A stretch of DNA of 64,000 nt. Source: an uncultured Acetobacteraceae bacterium (GTDB lineage Bacteria > Pseudomonadota > Alphaproteobacteria > Acetobacterales > Acetobacteraceae). Positions within the stretch are counted from its first letter, which is position 1; each line of letters starts with the position of its first letter. Shown one piece after another: positions 51,086-59,988 of this stretch. The position numbers were made by a program, and so were the translations under genes. Under the pieces are notes generated by a model. It worked only from the letters and a program-made list of their open reading frames with translations, ran no database searches and was not told the origin of the DNA. The stretch lies in NCBI GenBank assembly GCA_903924985.1, contig CAIYDT010000050.1, positions 1 to 64,000 on the forward strand, read 5' to 3'.

Positions 51086-52767
51086 TGTTGTCCGATCGAC
51101 AGCGTGTTGTTCCAGCTCCAGTAAATCACCAGGCCGGCGGGGAAGTTACCCATCATGAACGTGAACATGATGGGCATGAATTTAAACAGCCGAGCCTGCA
51201 CGGGGTCCGGCGGCGGCGGGTTCATCATCTGTTGCAGGAACATGGTGATGCCCATGATCACCGGCCAGACGCCCAAATGCAGGAATGCCCCGACACCCGG
51301 CAGCACCGTCGGATCGAACGGGATCAGCCCGAACAGGTTGAAGATGTTGGTGGGATCGACCACCGACAGATCGTGGATCCAGCCGAAGAACGGTGCCTGC
51401 CGCATCTCGATGGTGACGAAGATCACCTTATAGAGCGAGAAGAACACCGGAATCTGCACCAACATCGGCAGGCAGCCGGAGGCCGGGTTCACCTTCTCGG
51501 CCTTGTACAGCCCCATCATCTCCTGCTGCATGCGCTGCGGGTCGTCCTTCAGGCGTTCGCGCAGCGCGGTCACCTTCGGTCCCAGCAGCTTCATTTTGGA
51601 CATGGAGCGATAGGAGTAGTTGGCCAGCGGGAAGAACACCGCCTTGGCGAACACGGTGAAGGCCATGATGGCGAGGCCGAAATTGCCGATCAGGCCGTTC
51701 AGGAAATCGATGGCGTAGAAGATCGGCTTGGTCAGGAAATAGAACCAGCCGAAATCCACCGCCTTGTCAAAATGCGGTAAACGCAGGTCGTCCTGGTATC
51801 GGTCGATGACATGCACCAGCTTGGCGCCCGCGAACACGTGCGAGCCCAAAGTGGCGGAACCACCGGGTGCGATGGTTTCCGGGTCCTGCGTCAGGTAGTC
51901 CACCTGATAGCGATCGCCATGATCGTCGATGTGGCGGAAATTGACGGTCTGCGCGACCTCCTGATCCGGGATCAGCGCCGCCAGCCAGTATTTGTCGGTG
52001 ATGCCGGCCCACCCGCCAGCGCCGGTCGAGTCGAACGCGATACCGCCCTTCTTTTCCCCGCCGCTTTTGGCGTCGTCGTATTTCATTTCCTTGAGGGTGC
52101 CGCCGGCCACGCCGTACAGACCCTCGAACAGGACGTAATAGCCGGCGACCTCGGGCTTGTAGTCGCGGCGGATGCGCGACCAGGGGAACAGTTTTACGGG
52201 TTGGCCGCCGGCGTTCACGACCGTCTGCTTCACGGTGAAAAGGTAGTCGGCGTCGACCGCCATCTCGACCTTGAAGGTCAGGCCCGCACCGTTGTCCCAG
52301 GACAAGGTAACGGGGGTTTTGGCGGTCAGCGTTTCAGCCGAGGCAGCCCAGACGGTGTCGTTGTCCGGAACCTTCACGGTTTCGCCGGTCGCGGGGGTCC
52401 AGCCGTACTGCACGTAGTAGGGATGGTCCTCCGACCGAGGCTCCAGCAGGCGCACGTTGGGCGAGCCGGGTTCAAGCGTTTCCTTGTAGTCGGTCAGCAC
52501 GATATCATCGAGCCGCGCGCCCAGCAGGCTGATGGAGCCGCGCACGCGCGGGGCATCGATCTTCACCCGTGGCACGTTTTTCGGCACCGCCGGCCCGGAC
52601 AACGCCAGCGCCGCCGCGCTGCCGGCCGGAGTCGCAGGCGTCGGCTGTGTCGTCTGATCGACGACCGCGACCGGCGGCTTGGGCATGTGCGGCGCGATGA
52701 AGGTCTGGTAGCCGAGCAGGATGGCGAGCGAAATCGCGATCGCCAGGAAGAGTCGCTTCTGGTCCAT
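51031..52767 (-). CDS. yidC: Membrane protein insertase YidC
   Basis: A 578-residue inner-membrane insertase that inserts and folds membrane proteins with or without SecYEG. The N-terminal helix is [21 protein letters not shown] large periplasmic beta-domain covers about residues 60-330, followed by five helices including FGLAIMAFTVFAKAVFFPLANY and the LYKAEKVNPASGCLPMLVQIP segment. The length suits the Gram-negative type. The start overlaps the yidD stop (TAATG). Confidence 0.96.
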   Translation of the reverse strand: MDQKRLFLAIAISLAILLGYQTFIAPHMPKPPVAVVDQTTQPTPATPAGSAAALALSGPAVPKNVPRVKIDAPRVRGSISLLGARLDDIVLTDYKETLEPGSPNVRLLEPRSEDHPYYVQYGWTPATGETVKVPDNDTVWAASAETLTAKTPVTLSWDNGAGLTFKVEMAVDADYLFTVKQTVVNAGGQPVKLFPWSRIRRDYKPEVAGYYVLFEGLYGVAGGTLKEMKYDDAKSGGEKKGGIAFDSTGAGGWAGITDKYWLAALIPDQEVAQTVNFRHIDDHGDRYQVDYLTQDPETIAPGGSATLGSHVFAGAKLVHVIDRYQDDLRLPHFDKAVDFGWFYFLTKPIFYAIDFLNGLIGNFGLAIMAFTVFAKAVFFPLANYSYRSMSKMKLLGPKVTALRERLKDDPQRMQQEMMGLYKAEKVNPASGCLPMLVQIPVFFSLYKVIFVTIEMRQAPFFGWIHDLSVVDPTNIFNLFGLIPFDPTVLPGVGAFLHLGVWPVIMGITMFLQQMMNPPPPDPVQARLFKFMPIMFTFMMGNFPAGLVIYWSWNNTLSIGQQWLIMRQTKLDKPSLARA

Positions 52768-53009
52768 TAGGATGCCTTTGGGCGGTCGGGGGGCGGGACG
52801 GGGTCGACGCCGCCCTCATGCCAGGGATTGCAGCGCAGGATGCGCCTGGCGGTCAGCGCGCTGCCGCGCAAGGCGCCGTGGGTGCGAAATGCCTCGATGC
52901 CGTAGTCGGAGCAGCTCGGCCAGAACCGGCAGTTGGCACCGATCATGGGCCGGATGGTCCATTGATAGGTTCGGATGGCGCCCACCGCCACGGCGGCGAC
53001 CGGGGTCAT
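52767..53009 (-). CDS. yidD: Membrane protein insertion efficiency factor YidD
   Basis: An 80-residue protein with the YidD core: [23 protein letters not shown] and the following [21 protein letters not shown], which are its conserved cysteine-bearing segments. It helps YidC-dependent insertion, attached to the inner membrane. It overlaps rnpA by 4 bp and yidC by one base. Confidence 0.95.
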   Translation of the reverse strand: MTPVAAVAVGAIRTYQWTIRPMIGANCRFWPSCSDYGIEAFRTHGALRGSALTARRILRCNPWHEGGVDPVPPPDRPKAS

Positions 53010-53383
53010 GGCACGCCGGCCTTCTTCAGGGCTCGGCGGATATCGTCCTGCAATTCGGCGAACGGCCGGCCGCGCGTATGGTCCCGCCCGATCAACACCA
53101 GGTCGAATCCGGTGACCGGGCGATCCTTCAGCAGCAAACGGGCGGCTTCTTTCAGCCGGCGACGGGTGCGGTTGCGGATGACGGCGTTGCCCACCCTCTT
53201 GGTGACGGTGAAGCCCAGGCGCACAGGTTCGGCGTCGTCGCGCGGCAGGGCTTGCAGCACCACCCCGTGGGTCGGTGCCTTGCGGCCTTTGGCGGCGACA
53301 CGCAGAAACTCTGAGCGCTGCTTCAGGCGCCCCGGTTGGGTAGAAGCGGGAAGCGGCGCGGCCAGAATGGGACTGTCCATCAT
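53006..53383 (-). CDS. rnpA: Ribonuclease P protein component
   Basis: A 125-residue basic protein with the RnpA signature: [20 protein letters not shown] and RRLKEA near residue 75, the RNR motif included. It binds the RNase P RNA and aids tRNA 5' maturation. The position directly after rpmH is canonical. It starts with two adjacent methionine codons; the N-terminal 20 residues are variable. Confidence 0.95.
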   Translation of the reverse strand: MMDSPILAAPLPASTQPGRLKQRSEFLRVAAKGRKAPTHGVVLQALPRDDAEPVRLGFTVTKRVGNAVIRNRTRRRLKEAARLLLKDRPVTGFDLVLIGRDHTRGRPFAELQDDIRRALKKAGVP

Positions 53384-53410
53384 GGGACTCCCCTGTTGCC
53401 GCGTTGGGTT

Positions 53411-53545
53411 TCAGGCGGACAGGCGCTTGCGGCCCTTGGCCCGGCGGTTGGCCAGCACCTTACGGCCGCCGACGGTGGCCATCCGGGTGCGAAACCCGTG
53501 CCGGTGCTTGCGGACCAGCTTCGACGGTTGGTAGGTGCGCTTCAC
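53411..53545 (-). CDS. rpmH: 50S ribosomal protein L34
   Basis: A complete 44-residue L34, reading [18 protein letters not shown] and ending [12 protein letters not shown]. The start codon is GTG at 53545, preceded by GGAGAG. It is followed 28 bp later by rnpA in the classical rpmH-rnpA pair. It is short and very basic as expected, and no dnaA gene is next to it on the other side. Confidence 0.97.
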   Translation of the reverse strand: MKRTYQPSKLVRKHRHGFRTRMATVGGRKVLANRRAKGRKRLSA

Positions 53546-53701
53546 GTGAACTCTCCGAAACTTTGACATGCCCCGCTGGAAAGCGGGTGCGGGCCGCCTT
53601 TTGAGGGGCAGCCCGTCGCAGGGGCCGGCTTATACGGGGGTGGGGGTTGGGCGTCAATAAGTCCGCGACGACAACCGCCGAGGCGTGCGAATGATAGCCC
53701 C

Positions 53702-54400
53702 ATGACCGCATTACGCCGATTCCTGCCGCTGATCCTGTTGGCCGCCGCCTTCGCCGCTATTTGGTGGAGCGGCCTGACGCGCGAACTCACCTGGGCCGGG
53801 CTGGCGCGCAACCAGGCGCTGCTGGCGGGCTGGGTGGGGGCACACCCGGTGCTGGCCGGGGGTGTTTATGTGGGGCTGTACGCGGTCTCCACGGCGCTGT
53901 CTTTGCCGCAGGCGGCGCTGCTGACCATCGCGGGAGGGCTGCTGTTTGGGGCCGTTCTTGGCACGGGGCTGGCGGTGACCGGGGCGACGGCGGGGGCGAT
54001 TGTGCTGTTCCTCGCAGCACGGTCGGCGTTGGGGGAGGCGTTGGCGCGACGCGGCGGCGCGGCTTTGGGGAAGGTGCGGGAGGCATTGCAGCGCGACGGA
54101 TTTTCGTACCTGCTGGCGATACGGCTGATCCCGCTGTTTCCGTTCTGGCTGGTGAACCTCGCGGCCTCGGTGTGCGGCATGCGGCTGGGGGTGTTCGCGC
54201 TGGCGACGCTGATCGGGATCGTGCCGGGGACGTTCGTTTTTGCCTCTATCGGCGCGGGTGTGGGGAGCGTTCTGGCGGCCGGCGGCACGCCCAACCTGTC
54301 GGTCATTTTCTCGCTGCCGGTGCTGGGCCCGCTGCTCGGCCTTGCCGTGCTGAGCCTGGCGCCCATCGCGTGGAAGAGATGGAAGCGTGGGGATGGCTGA
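53702..54400 (+). CDS. TVP38/TMEM64-family (DedA-like) membrane protein
   Basis: A 232-residue inner-membrane protein with about five hydrophobic segments. The central core is LSLPQAALLTIAGGLLFG followed by FSYLLAIRLIPLFPFWLVN and GTFVFASIGAGVGS, typical of the SNARE-associated/VTT domain. Members move or flip lipids and help membrane homeostasis. The flavoprotein that follows starts 8 bp before this gene ends; TVP38 proteins are often paired or fused with mercuric-reductase-like flavoproteins. It is divergent from rpmH. Confidence 0.9.
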   Translation: MTALRRFLPLILLAAAFAAIWWSGLTRELTWAGLARNQALLAGWVGAHPVLAGGVYVGLYAVSTALSLPQAALLTIAGGLLFGAVLGTGLAVTGATAGAIVLFLAARSALGEALARRGGAALGKVREALQRDGFSYLLAIRLIPLFPFWLVNLAASVCGMRLGVFALATLIGIVPGTFVFASIGAGVGSVLAAGGTPNLSVIFSLPVLGPLLGLAVLSLAPIAWKRWKRGDG

Positions 54401-55808
54401 TTTCGATCTTATTGTGATTGGCGCAGGGGCAGCGGGGTTATCGATCGCCGCCGGCGCCGCGCAGTTGGGTGTGCGGGTGGCACTGATCGAGCGGGACCGG
54501 ATGGGCGGGGACTGCCTGAATTTCGGTTGCGTGCCCAGCAAGGCGCTGCTGGCGGCGGGGCATGCGGCGGAGGCGGCTCGGCAGGCGGGACGGTTCGGGA
54601 TCCGCCTGCCCGAACCGGTGGTGGATTGGGACGCGGTGCGCGCCCACGTGCAAGGCGTGATCGCCGACATCGCCCCGAATGACTCCGAGGCCAGGTTTCG
54701 TGCACTCGGCGCAACGGTCATCCGCGGGGAGGCACGGTTCGTCGCGCCCGACGCCGTTTCGGTAGACGGCCGGAGGTTGACTGCGCGGCGCATCGTGATC
54801 GCCGCTGGAACAACGGCCCTCGTGCCGCCCATCCCCGGGCTGGCGGAGGTGCCGTTCTGGACCAACACGTCGCTGTTCGATCTGGAAGAAAGACCGTCGC
54901 ATCTGCTGATCCTCGGCGGCGGACCGATCGGGTTGGAGATGGCGGATGCGTTCTCCGGGTTGGGCTGCGCGGTGACGGTTGTCGAGGCTTTGTCGATCGC
55001 GGGAAAAGAAGATGTTGAATTGGTCGCCGGGCTTCGCTTGGCACTGACCGCGCGGGGGATCGTGCTTCATGAGGGCGTCGCGGTTACCTCCGTCGAGCCG
55101 GGGCCGGTGCTGGTGCTGGCGGACGGGCAGCGCATTGCGGGCAGCCATTTGCTGGTGGCGGTGGGACGGCGGCCTTCTTTGGCGTCGTTGTCGCTGGAGG
55201 CGGGTGGGGTGACCGCCAGCAAGCTGGGTGTCGTTACGGATTCCGGCCTGCGCAGCGTGAGCAACAAACTTGTGTTCGCGGTGGGGGATATCGCCGATCC
55301 TGTTGGGATAGGGCCTCGGGCGTTTACCCATGCGGCGGGGTACCATGCCGGGATTGTTATCAAACGTGCGTTGTTCCGCTTGCCGGCTCGCGTCGATTAT
55401 TCCGCGCTGCCACGGGTGACGTATACCGCGCTCGAGTTGGCGCAGGTTGGGATGACCGAGGCGGAGGCGCGCGCCGCCGGATTATCCGTGTCCGCGCTGC
55501 GCTGGCCCCTGTCGGAGAACGACCGCGCGGCGGCGGAGCAGGAGACGGCGGGGCTGGTGAAGCTGGTCGTTGCGAAGGGGCGTGTTGTCGGAGCGGGAAT
55601 TCTGGCGCCTGGGGCTGGGGAAATGATCGGGGTCTGGACGCTGGCGGTCGCTGCGCGGACGAAGCTATCGGCCCTGGCGGGACTGATCGCGCCGTATCCC
55701 ACGCGCTCGGAGGCGGGGAAACGCGCGGCGGGGAGTTATTACGCGGCGAAGTTGTTTTCCGAGCGGACGCGGAAGGTGGTGCGGTTTTTGGGGCGGTTGC
55801 CCTGGTGA
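54393..55808 (+). CDS. FAD-dependent disulfide oxidoreductase (mercuric reductase/dihydrolipoamide dehydrogenase-like)
   Basis: A 471-residue flavoprotein. FAD binding is by IVIGAGAAGLSIAAG near residue 8. The redox disulfide is Cys41 and Cys46 in GGDCLNFGCVPSKAL. The NAD(P) motif LILGGGPIGLEMAD lies near residue 172, and the second FAD motif is VFAVGDIADP. The C-terminal dimerisation domain is shorter in its catalytic His-Glu region than in dihydrolipoamide dehydrogenase: only YPTRSEAGKRAAG is seen, so it may not act on lipoamide. MerA's HMA domain is absent. It overlaps the TVP38 gene and is likely co-translated. Confidence 0.88.
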   Translation: MADFDLIVIGAGAAGLSIAAGAAQLGVRVALIERDRMGGDCLNFGCVPSKALLAAGHAAEAARQAGRFGIRLPEPVVDWDAVRAHVQGVIADIAPNDSEARFRALGATVIRGEARFVAPDAVSVDGRRLTARRIVIAAGTTALVPPIPGLAEVPFWTNTSLFDLEERPSHLLILGGGPIGLEMADAFSGLGCAVTVVEALSIAGKEDVELVAGLRLALTARGIVLHEGVAVTSVEPGPVLVLADGQRIAGSHLLVAVGRRPSLASLSLEAGGVTASKLGVVTDSGLRSVSNKLVFAVGDIADPVGIGPRAFTHAAGYHAGIVIKRALFRLPARVDYSALPRVTYTALELAQVGMTEAEARAAGLSVSALRWPLSENDRAAAEQETAGLVKLVVAKGRVVGAGILAPGAGEMIGVWTLAVAARTKLSALAGLIAPYPTRSEAGKRAAGSYYAAKLFSERTRKVVRFLGRLPW

Positions 55809-55884
55809 GAAGCCGCTGATGGCCGGTTCCATCCATTCCGACCCGAGGTTAAGCTTCGACGCCATTCCAAGAGGCTCTCACTCC

Positions 55885-56658
55885 ATGTCCACCACCACCT
55901 GGGACCCCGCCCAATACCTCCGCTTCTCCAACGAGCGTCTCCGTCCCGCCCTCGACCTCCTGGCCCAGGTCCCGCTAGACGCGGCCGCCCACGTCGTCGA
56001 CCTCGGCTGCGGCCCCGGCAACGTCACCCCTTTGCTCAAACACCGCTTCCCCACCGCGGACGTCCTGGGCATCGACGGCTCCCCCGACATGCTGGCGAAA
56101 GCCCGCGCGGCCGCCCCGGATTGCCGATTCGAACAAGGGGATTTCAACACCTGGGTGCCGGAGCAAAAACCCGACCTGATCTACTCCAACGCCGCGCTGC
56201 ACTGGGTCACGGGCCACGACATCCTGTTCCCCCGGCTGTTGTCGCTACTCGCGCCGCACGGCGTGCTGGCGATCCAGATGCCGGCGATGCACGACGCGCC
56301 GTTGCGGGCGTTGCAGAACGAAGTCGCGGCCACCGGCCCCTGGGCGCCGATCCTGAAAGACGCCGGCTTCGCGCGCGGCCTGCTGTCCACCGGCACGTAT
56401 TACGACATTCTGCGGCCCCATGTCGCGCGACTGGACATGTGGGAAACGACTTTCCTGCACGTCCTGACCGGCGAAAACGCCGTCACCGAGTGGGCCGCGG
56501 GCAGCAGCCTCCGCCCCTTCCTGGACGCCCTGCCCCCCGAACTGAAACAACCGTTCCGGGATGCGTATTCGGAGGCACTGCGCCCGCACTATCCGCGCCG
56601 CACCGACGGGACCACGCTACTGCCGTTCAAGCGGCTATTCATGGTGGTCCAGGTCTAA
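55885..56658 (+). CDS. tam: Trans-aconitate 2-methyltransferase
   Basis: A 257-residue SAM-dependent methyltransferase with the Tam layout: TTWDPAQYLRFSNERLRPA at the start, the SAM motif VVDLGCGPGN, DLIYSNAALHWV and WETTFLHVLTG near residue 180. Tam methylates trans-aconitate, an inhibitor of aconitase that forms spontaneously. The ATG at 55885 gives the normal N terminus. The 3' end overlaps the dead alcohol dehydrogenase by 20 bp. Confidence 0.92.
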   Translation: MSTTTWDPAQYLRFSNERLRPALDLLAQVPLDAAAHVVDLGCGPGNVTPLLKHRFPTADVLGIDGSPDMLAKARAAAPDCRFEQGDFNTWVPEQKPDLIYSNAALHWVTGHDILFPRLLSLLAPHGVLAIQMPAMHDAPLRALQNEVAATGPWAPILKDAGFARGLLSTGTYYDILRPHVARLDMWETTFLHVLTGENAVTEWAAGSSLRPFLDALPPELKQPFRDAYSEALRPHYPRRTDGTTLLPFKRLFMVVQV

Positions 56659-57107
56659 TCTCGTTGTCGGGCATCACCAGCACCGCCGCCCCCGTGAGGG
56701 TCCCGCCGCGCAAGGCCCCCAGCGCGTCGTTGGCGTGCGCCAGCGGGTAGGGCACCGTCTCGACCCGCACCGGCACGGTGGGTGCGAGGACGAGAAATTC
56801 CTCGGCATCGCGGCGTGTCAGGTTGGCGACCGACCGGATGGTCCGCTCCATCCACAGCCATTCGTAGGGGAAGGACGGAATGTCGCTCATGTGGATGCCG
56901 CCGCAGACGACGATGCCGCCGGGCGCCGCGGCCCTGGATCAAAGGGAGCTTGGGGTCCGTCAATTCCCCGTCCACCACATGAAGGTCGGTGCGGCAGGCA
57001 GCGCAGGCATGGACCCGGATCAGCACCTGCCCCGGACCGGGGGACGGGATCGGGACATCCGCCGCCTTCAACAGCGGGTCGTGCCCGTCGAATATCATCG
57101 CGTGCAT
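56639..57107 (-). pseudogene. Zinc-type alcohol dehydrogenase with large internal deletion
   Basis: The N terminus HAMIFDGHDPLLKAADVPIP and the CAACRTDLHVVDGELTD segment with the catalytic zinc ligand belong to an AdhA-like medium-chain dehydrogenase. After about 60 residues the frame shifts and the sequence jumps to the C-terminal end: GGIVVCGGIHMSDIPSFPYE, then RRDAEEFL and NDALGALRGG. Around 190 residues, including most of the Rossmann fold, have been lost. The junction is near 56930. It is non-functional. Confidence 0.85.
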
Positions 57108-57188
57108 GGCAGTTACCACCTCGGATCGGCGGAAGGATAACACCGGCCTGGTTCCAGCCGCATTGACAGAGCGCAACGCGGGCGAGTG

Positions 57189-58325
57189 TCACACCGGCCC
57201 GAGCAGCTCCAGCACCGCGGCGGCGGCCGCCTCGGATGGCAAGCCAATGACCGGTCGCAGCGATGCCAGCACCGGCCTGCACGCCGCGCGCTGGGCCTCC
57301 GCCGCCTGGGGATCGGTCAGGAGCAGGTTCAATGCCGCGGCCAGTTTCGCCGGCGTACAATCTTCCTGCAGCAGTTCGGGCACGACCTGCCTTCCCGCCA
57401 GCAGGTTCAGCAGGGACGCATAGGCGACCTTGACCGAGCGTCGGACGATCCAGGCGGTGATGGGATTGATGCGGTAGGTTACCACCATGGGGACGCCGGC
57501 CAGGGCCAGCTCCAAAGTCGATGTGCCGGACTTGGTGAGCGCAGCGGTCGAGGCGGCATAGGCGTCGAATTTGTCCGCCGTGTCGGTCACCAGGATTGGT
57601 TTTACCACCCACTCGGACGTGCCAGCCCGCACCGCCTCCGCCACCGGCCCGGCGAGGGGCACCACCGGCACCACGCCGGCCGGGAGCAGCCGCAGCGTTT
57701 CGCCCAGCACGGGCAGCAGCTTGGACACCTCGGTGCGCCGGCTGCCGGGCATCACGGTCAGCACCAGCGCATCCGGCGCGATGCCGTGCTTCGTTCGGAA
57801 CCGCGCGCCGTCACCCGTATCGGCGCCGCTTTCCAGCACCGGGTGGCCGACGAACACCGCCTGCAGGCCGTGTCTGGCGAAGAACGCTGGCTCGAACGGC
57901 AGAAGGCACAGGAGTTTGTCCCATAAGCCGGGGTAGTGCTTCACCCGCTTCTCCCGCCAGGCCCAGACCTGTGGCGCCACGTAATGCGCGCGTTTCAAGC
58001 CCAGCGGCGCGATGGCGCGCAGCACCCGGAGCGTAAAACCGGGGGAGTCGATGGTCACGACCACGTCCGGGCGGTGGGCTGTTATGTCGTCGATTGTCTG
58101 ACGCAGTCGGCCGCGCAACTGGCGGAGCTTCGGCAGCACCTCCAACAGGCCCATCAGAGCCAGATCCCGCATCGGGAACAGGCTGACCACGCCTTGCGCC
58201 GCCATCGCCTCCCCACCGATGCCGGCGAAGGTCACGTCGGGGCGGACGGCCCGTATGGCGCGCATCAGGCGGGCACCGAGGACATCGCCGCTTTGCTCTC
58301 CCGCGATCAGGTAGATCAGGGGCAC
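57189..58325 (-). CDS. lpxB: Lipid-A-disaccharide synthase
   Basis: A 378-residue GT19 enzyme that joins UDP-diacylglucosamine to lipid X to form the lipid A disaccharide. It has IYLIAGEQSGDVLGARLM at residues 4-21 and PHVVVTIDSPGF in the family position, then HYVAPQVWAWREKR, and FVGHPVLE, which together are diagnostic; here the third segment is around residue 137. It acts at the inner face of the membrane. In many relatives it ends an lpxD-fabZ-lpxA-lpxI-lpxB run; here it stands alone, 3 bp after a LivK-type gene. Confidence 0.95.
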   Translation of the reverse strand: MPLIYLIAGEQSGDVLGARLMRAIRAVRPDVTFAGIGGEAMAAQGVVSLFPMRDLALMGLLEVLPKLRQLRGRLRQTIDDITAHRPDVVVTIDSPGFTLRVLRAIAPLGLKRAHYVAPQVWAWREKRVKHYPGLWDKLLCLLPFEPAFFARHGLQAVFVGHPVLESGADTGDGARFRTKHGIAPDALVLTVMPGSRRTEVSKLLPVLGETLRLLPAGVVPVVPLAGPVAEAVRAGTSEWVVKPILVTDTADKFDAYAASTAALTKSGTSTLELALAGVPMVVTYRINPITAWIVRRSVKVAYASLLNLLAGRQVVPELLQEDCTPAKLAAALNLLLTDPQAAEAQRAACRPVLASLRPVIGLPSEAAAAAVLELLGPV

Positions 58326-58328
58326 GTT

Positions 58329-59510
58329 CTAATCCGGCAACGGGCAGCCGCCGGCCGAGCGGGGGCGGAACGCTTTGGCGCCGGGGATTGTTTCCACGAT
58401 GCTGTAATAGTCCCAGGGATATTTCGATTCCGCCGGGGTTTTCACCCGCATCAGATACATGTCGTGCAGCATGCGTCCGTCGCCGCGCACGATGCCGCCG
58501 TGGGCGAACATATCCTCCACCGGCATGGCGCGCATTTTGTTGGCGACGGCGGTGGCGTCCGTCGTGCCGGCGGCGGCGACGGCTTTCAGGTAGTGCAGGA
58601 CGGAGGAATAATCGCCCGCCTGGCTCTGTGCCGGCATGGCGTGGTGGCGTTCGAAGAAGCGGCGGCTCCAGGCTCGTGTGGCGTCGTCGCGGTCCCAGTA
58701 GAAGCCCTCCACCACCATGGTGGCCTGCGCCTTTTCCAGGCCGAGGGCATGGATGTCGGGGATGTTCATGGCCAACGCCGCCACTTTTTGTTTTTTGGTC
58801 AGGCCGAACTCGGCGGCTTGTTTGATGCTGTTGATGGTGTCGGCGCCGCCGTTCGCCAGGGCCACCACGTCGGCCCCGCTGGCCTGCGCCTTCAGCAGAT
58901 AGGCGGCGAAATCGGTTTCACCCAGCGGGTGCTTGACGCTGCCCACGACGGTGCCTCCCGCCGCCAGCAAGGATGCGGTGGCGTCACGCTCCATCGCCGC
59001 GCCGAAAGCGAAGTCGGCGGTGATGAAGTACCACTTCAGGCCGCCTTCGTGCGCCAGCGCGGCCGCCGGCACGTTGGCGTTGGCATAGGTGTCCCAGGTC
59101 CACAGGAACGTGGTCGGCGAACAGCGCGGCCCGGTCAGGTCCACGCTGCCGGCGCCCGACACGATGGCGATGCGGTTCCGCTGCTTGGCGAGGTCCTGCA
59201 CCCCCAGCGCGGCGGCCGAGTTGACGATATCGACGATCGCATCGACCCCGGAGTCATACCACTCGCGCGCGATCGACAGCGCCAGGTCGGGGCGGTTCTT
59301 GTGGTCGGCCTGGAGGATCTGGATGGGGCGACCGAGGACGCTGCCGCCGAAATCCTCGACCGCCATCTGGGTGGCGATCAGCGATCCCGGCCCCGACACG
59401 GCGGCGAAATTGCCCGAGAAGTCCGTCAGAACGCCGATCCTCACCGGCTCCGCCGCTTGGCTTGCCGCCGAGCCCATGAGGAGCAAGGCGAAGATGAGGC
59501 GTGCGAGCAT
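58329..59510 (-). CDS. ABC transporter substrate-binding protein, LivK type
   Basis: A 393-residue periplasmic receptor with a signal peptide (residues 1-19, LIFALLLMGSAASQA) and the family patterns VRIGVLTDFSGNFAAVSGPG and WYFITADFAFGAAMERDATA. It has no permease or ATPase next to it, but belongs to the family served by LivHMGF-type complexes, and could supply the livHMGF set at 19-22 kb that lacks a binding protein. It sits 3 bp before lpxB and may drive its transcription. Confidence 0.9.
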   Translation of the reverse strand: MLARLIFALLLMGSAASQAAEPVRIGVLTDFSGNFAAVSGPGSLIATQMAVEDFGGSVLGRPIQILQADHKNRPDLALSIAREWYDSGVDAIVDIVNSAAALGVQDLAKQRNRIAIVSGAGSVDLTGPRCSPTTFLWTWDTYANANVPAAALAHEGGLKWYFITADFAFGAAMERDATASLLAAGGTVVGSVKHPLGETDFAAYLLKAQASGADVVALANGGADTINSIKQAAEFGLTKKQKVAALAMNIPDIHALGLEKAQATMVVEGFYWDRDDATRAWSRRFFERHHAMPAQSQAGDYSSVLHYLKAVAAAGTTDATAVANKMRAMPVEDMFAHGGIVRGDGRMLHDMYLMRVKTPAESKYPWDYYSIVETIPGAKAFRPRSAGGCPLPD

Positions 59511-59575
59511 GGGTCGGCTTCCCCTGGTGGTGTCACCGCACGCTACAGCAGATGTGGCTTGCCTCCCAGGGCACG

Positions 59576-59608
59576 AAAAAGGGGCCGAAGCGTTGCCGCT
59601 TCGGCCCC
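59576..59608 (-). terminator. Intrinsic terminator of cspA
   Basis: On the minus strand an exact 11-base stem, GGGGCCGAAGC against GCTTCGGCCCC with a 6-base loop, is followed at once by five T residues. It stands 17 bases after the cspA stop codon. This is the clearest Rho-independent terminator in the window. Confidence 0.88.
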
Positions 59609-59624
59609 CTGTTCTCAGCCCGGA

Positions 59625-59828
59625 TCAGGCCTTCTGGAGATTGACCGCGGAGCTTTTGCCCTGCTGGCCCTTCTCGATATCGTAGCCGATTTTCTGACCC
59701 TCGGTCAGCGACATGCCGGCCCGTTCCACGGCGGAGATGTGTACGAACACATCCTTGGAGCCGTCGTCGGGCTGAATGAAGCCGTAGCCTTTTTGCGCGT
59801 TAAACCATTTCACGGTGCCACTGGCCAT
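59625..59828 (-). CDS. cspA: Cold-shock protein, CspA family
   Basis: A 67-residue single cold-shock domain: [20 protein letters not shown] with RNP1 (KGYGFI), RNP2 in DVFVHIS, and SSAVNLQKA at the end. It is an RNA chaperone that melts secondary structure. AGGAG precedes the ATG. The roughly 160 bases upstream to the next gene contain a lower-GC stretch around 59865-59890 that would suit a promoter or the long structured leader usual for csp genes. Confidence 0.95.
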   Translation of the reverse strand: MASGTVKWFNAQKGYGFIQPDDGSKDVFVHISAVERAGMSLTEGQKIGYDIEKGQQGKSSAVNLQKA

Positions 59829-59988
59829 CGTGATTCTCCTGTCTTGTCCGGCGGCCCGCGAGATGCGAACCGTATCACTTTTAGTTTAGTGGGAGAACCG
59901 GATGCACAGGCATCAATTCCGAGCCGCGGTTGGCCCCTAAAAAGCGCCGTGAAGACTTTATGCGCGTTTTGGACGAGAAGCGCCAGCA

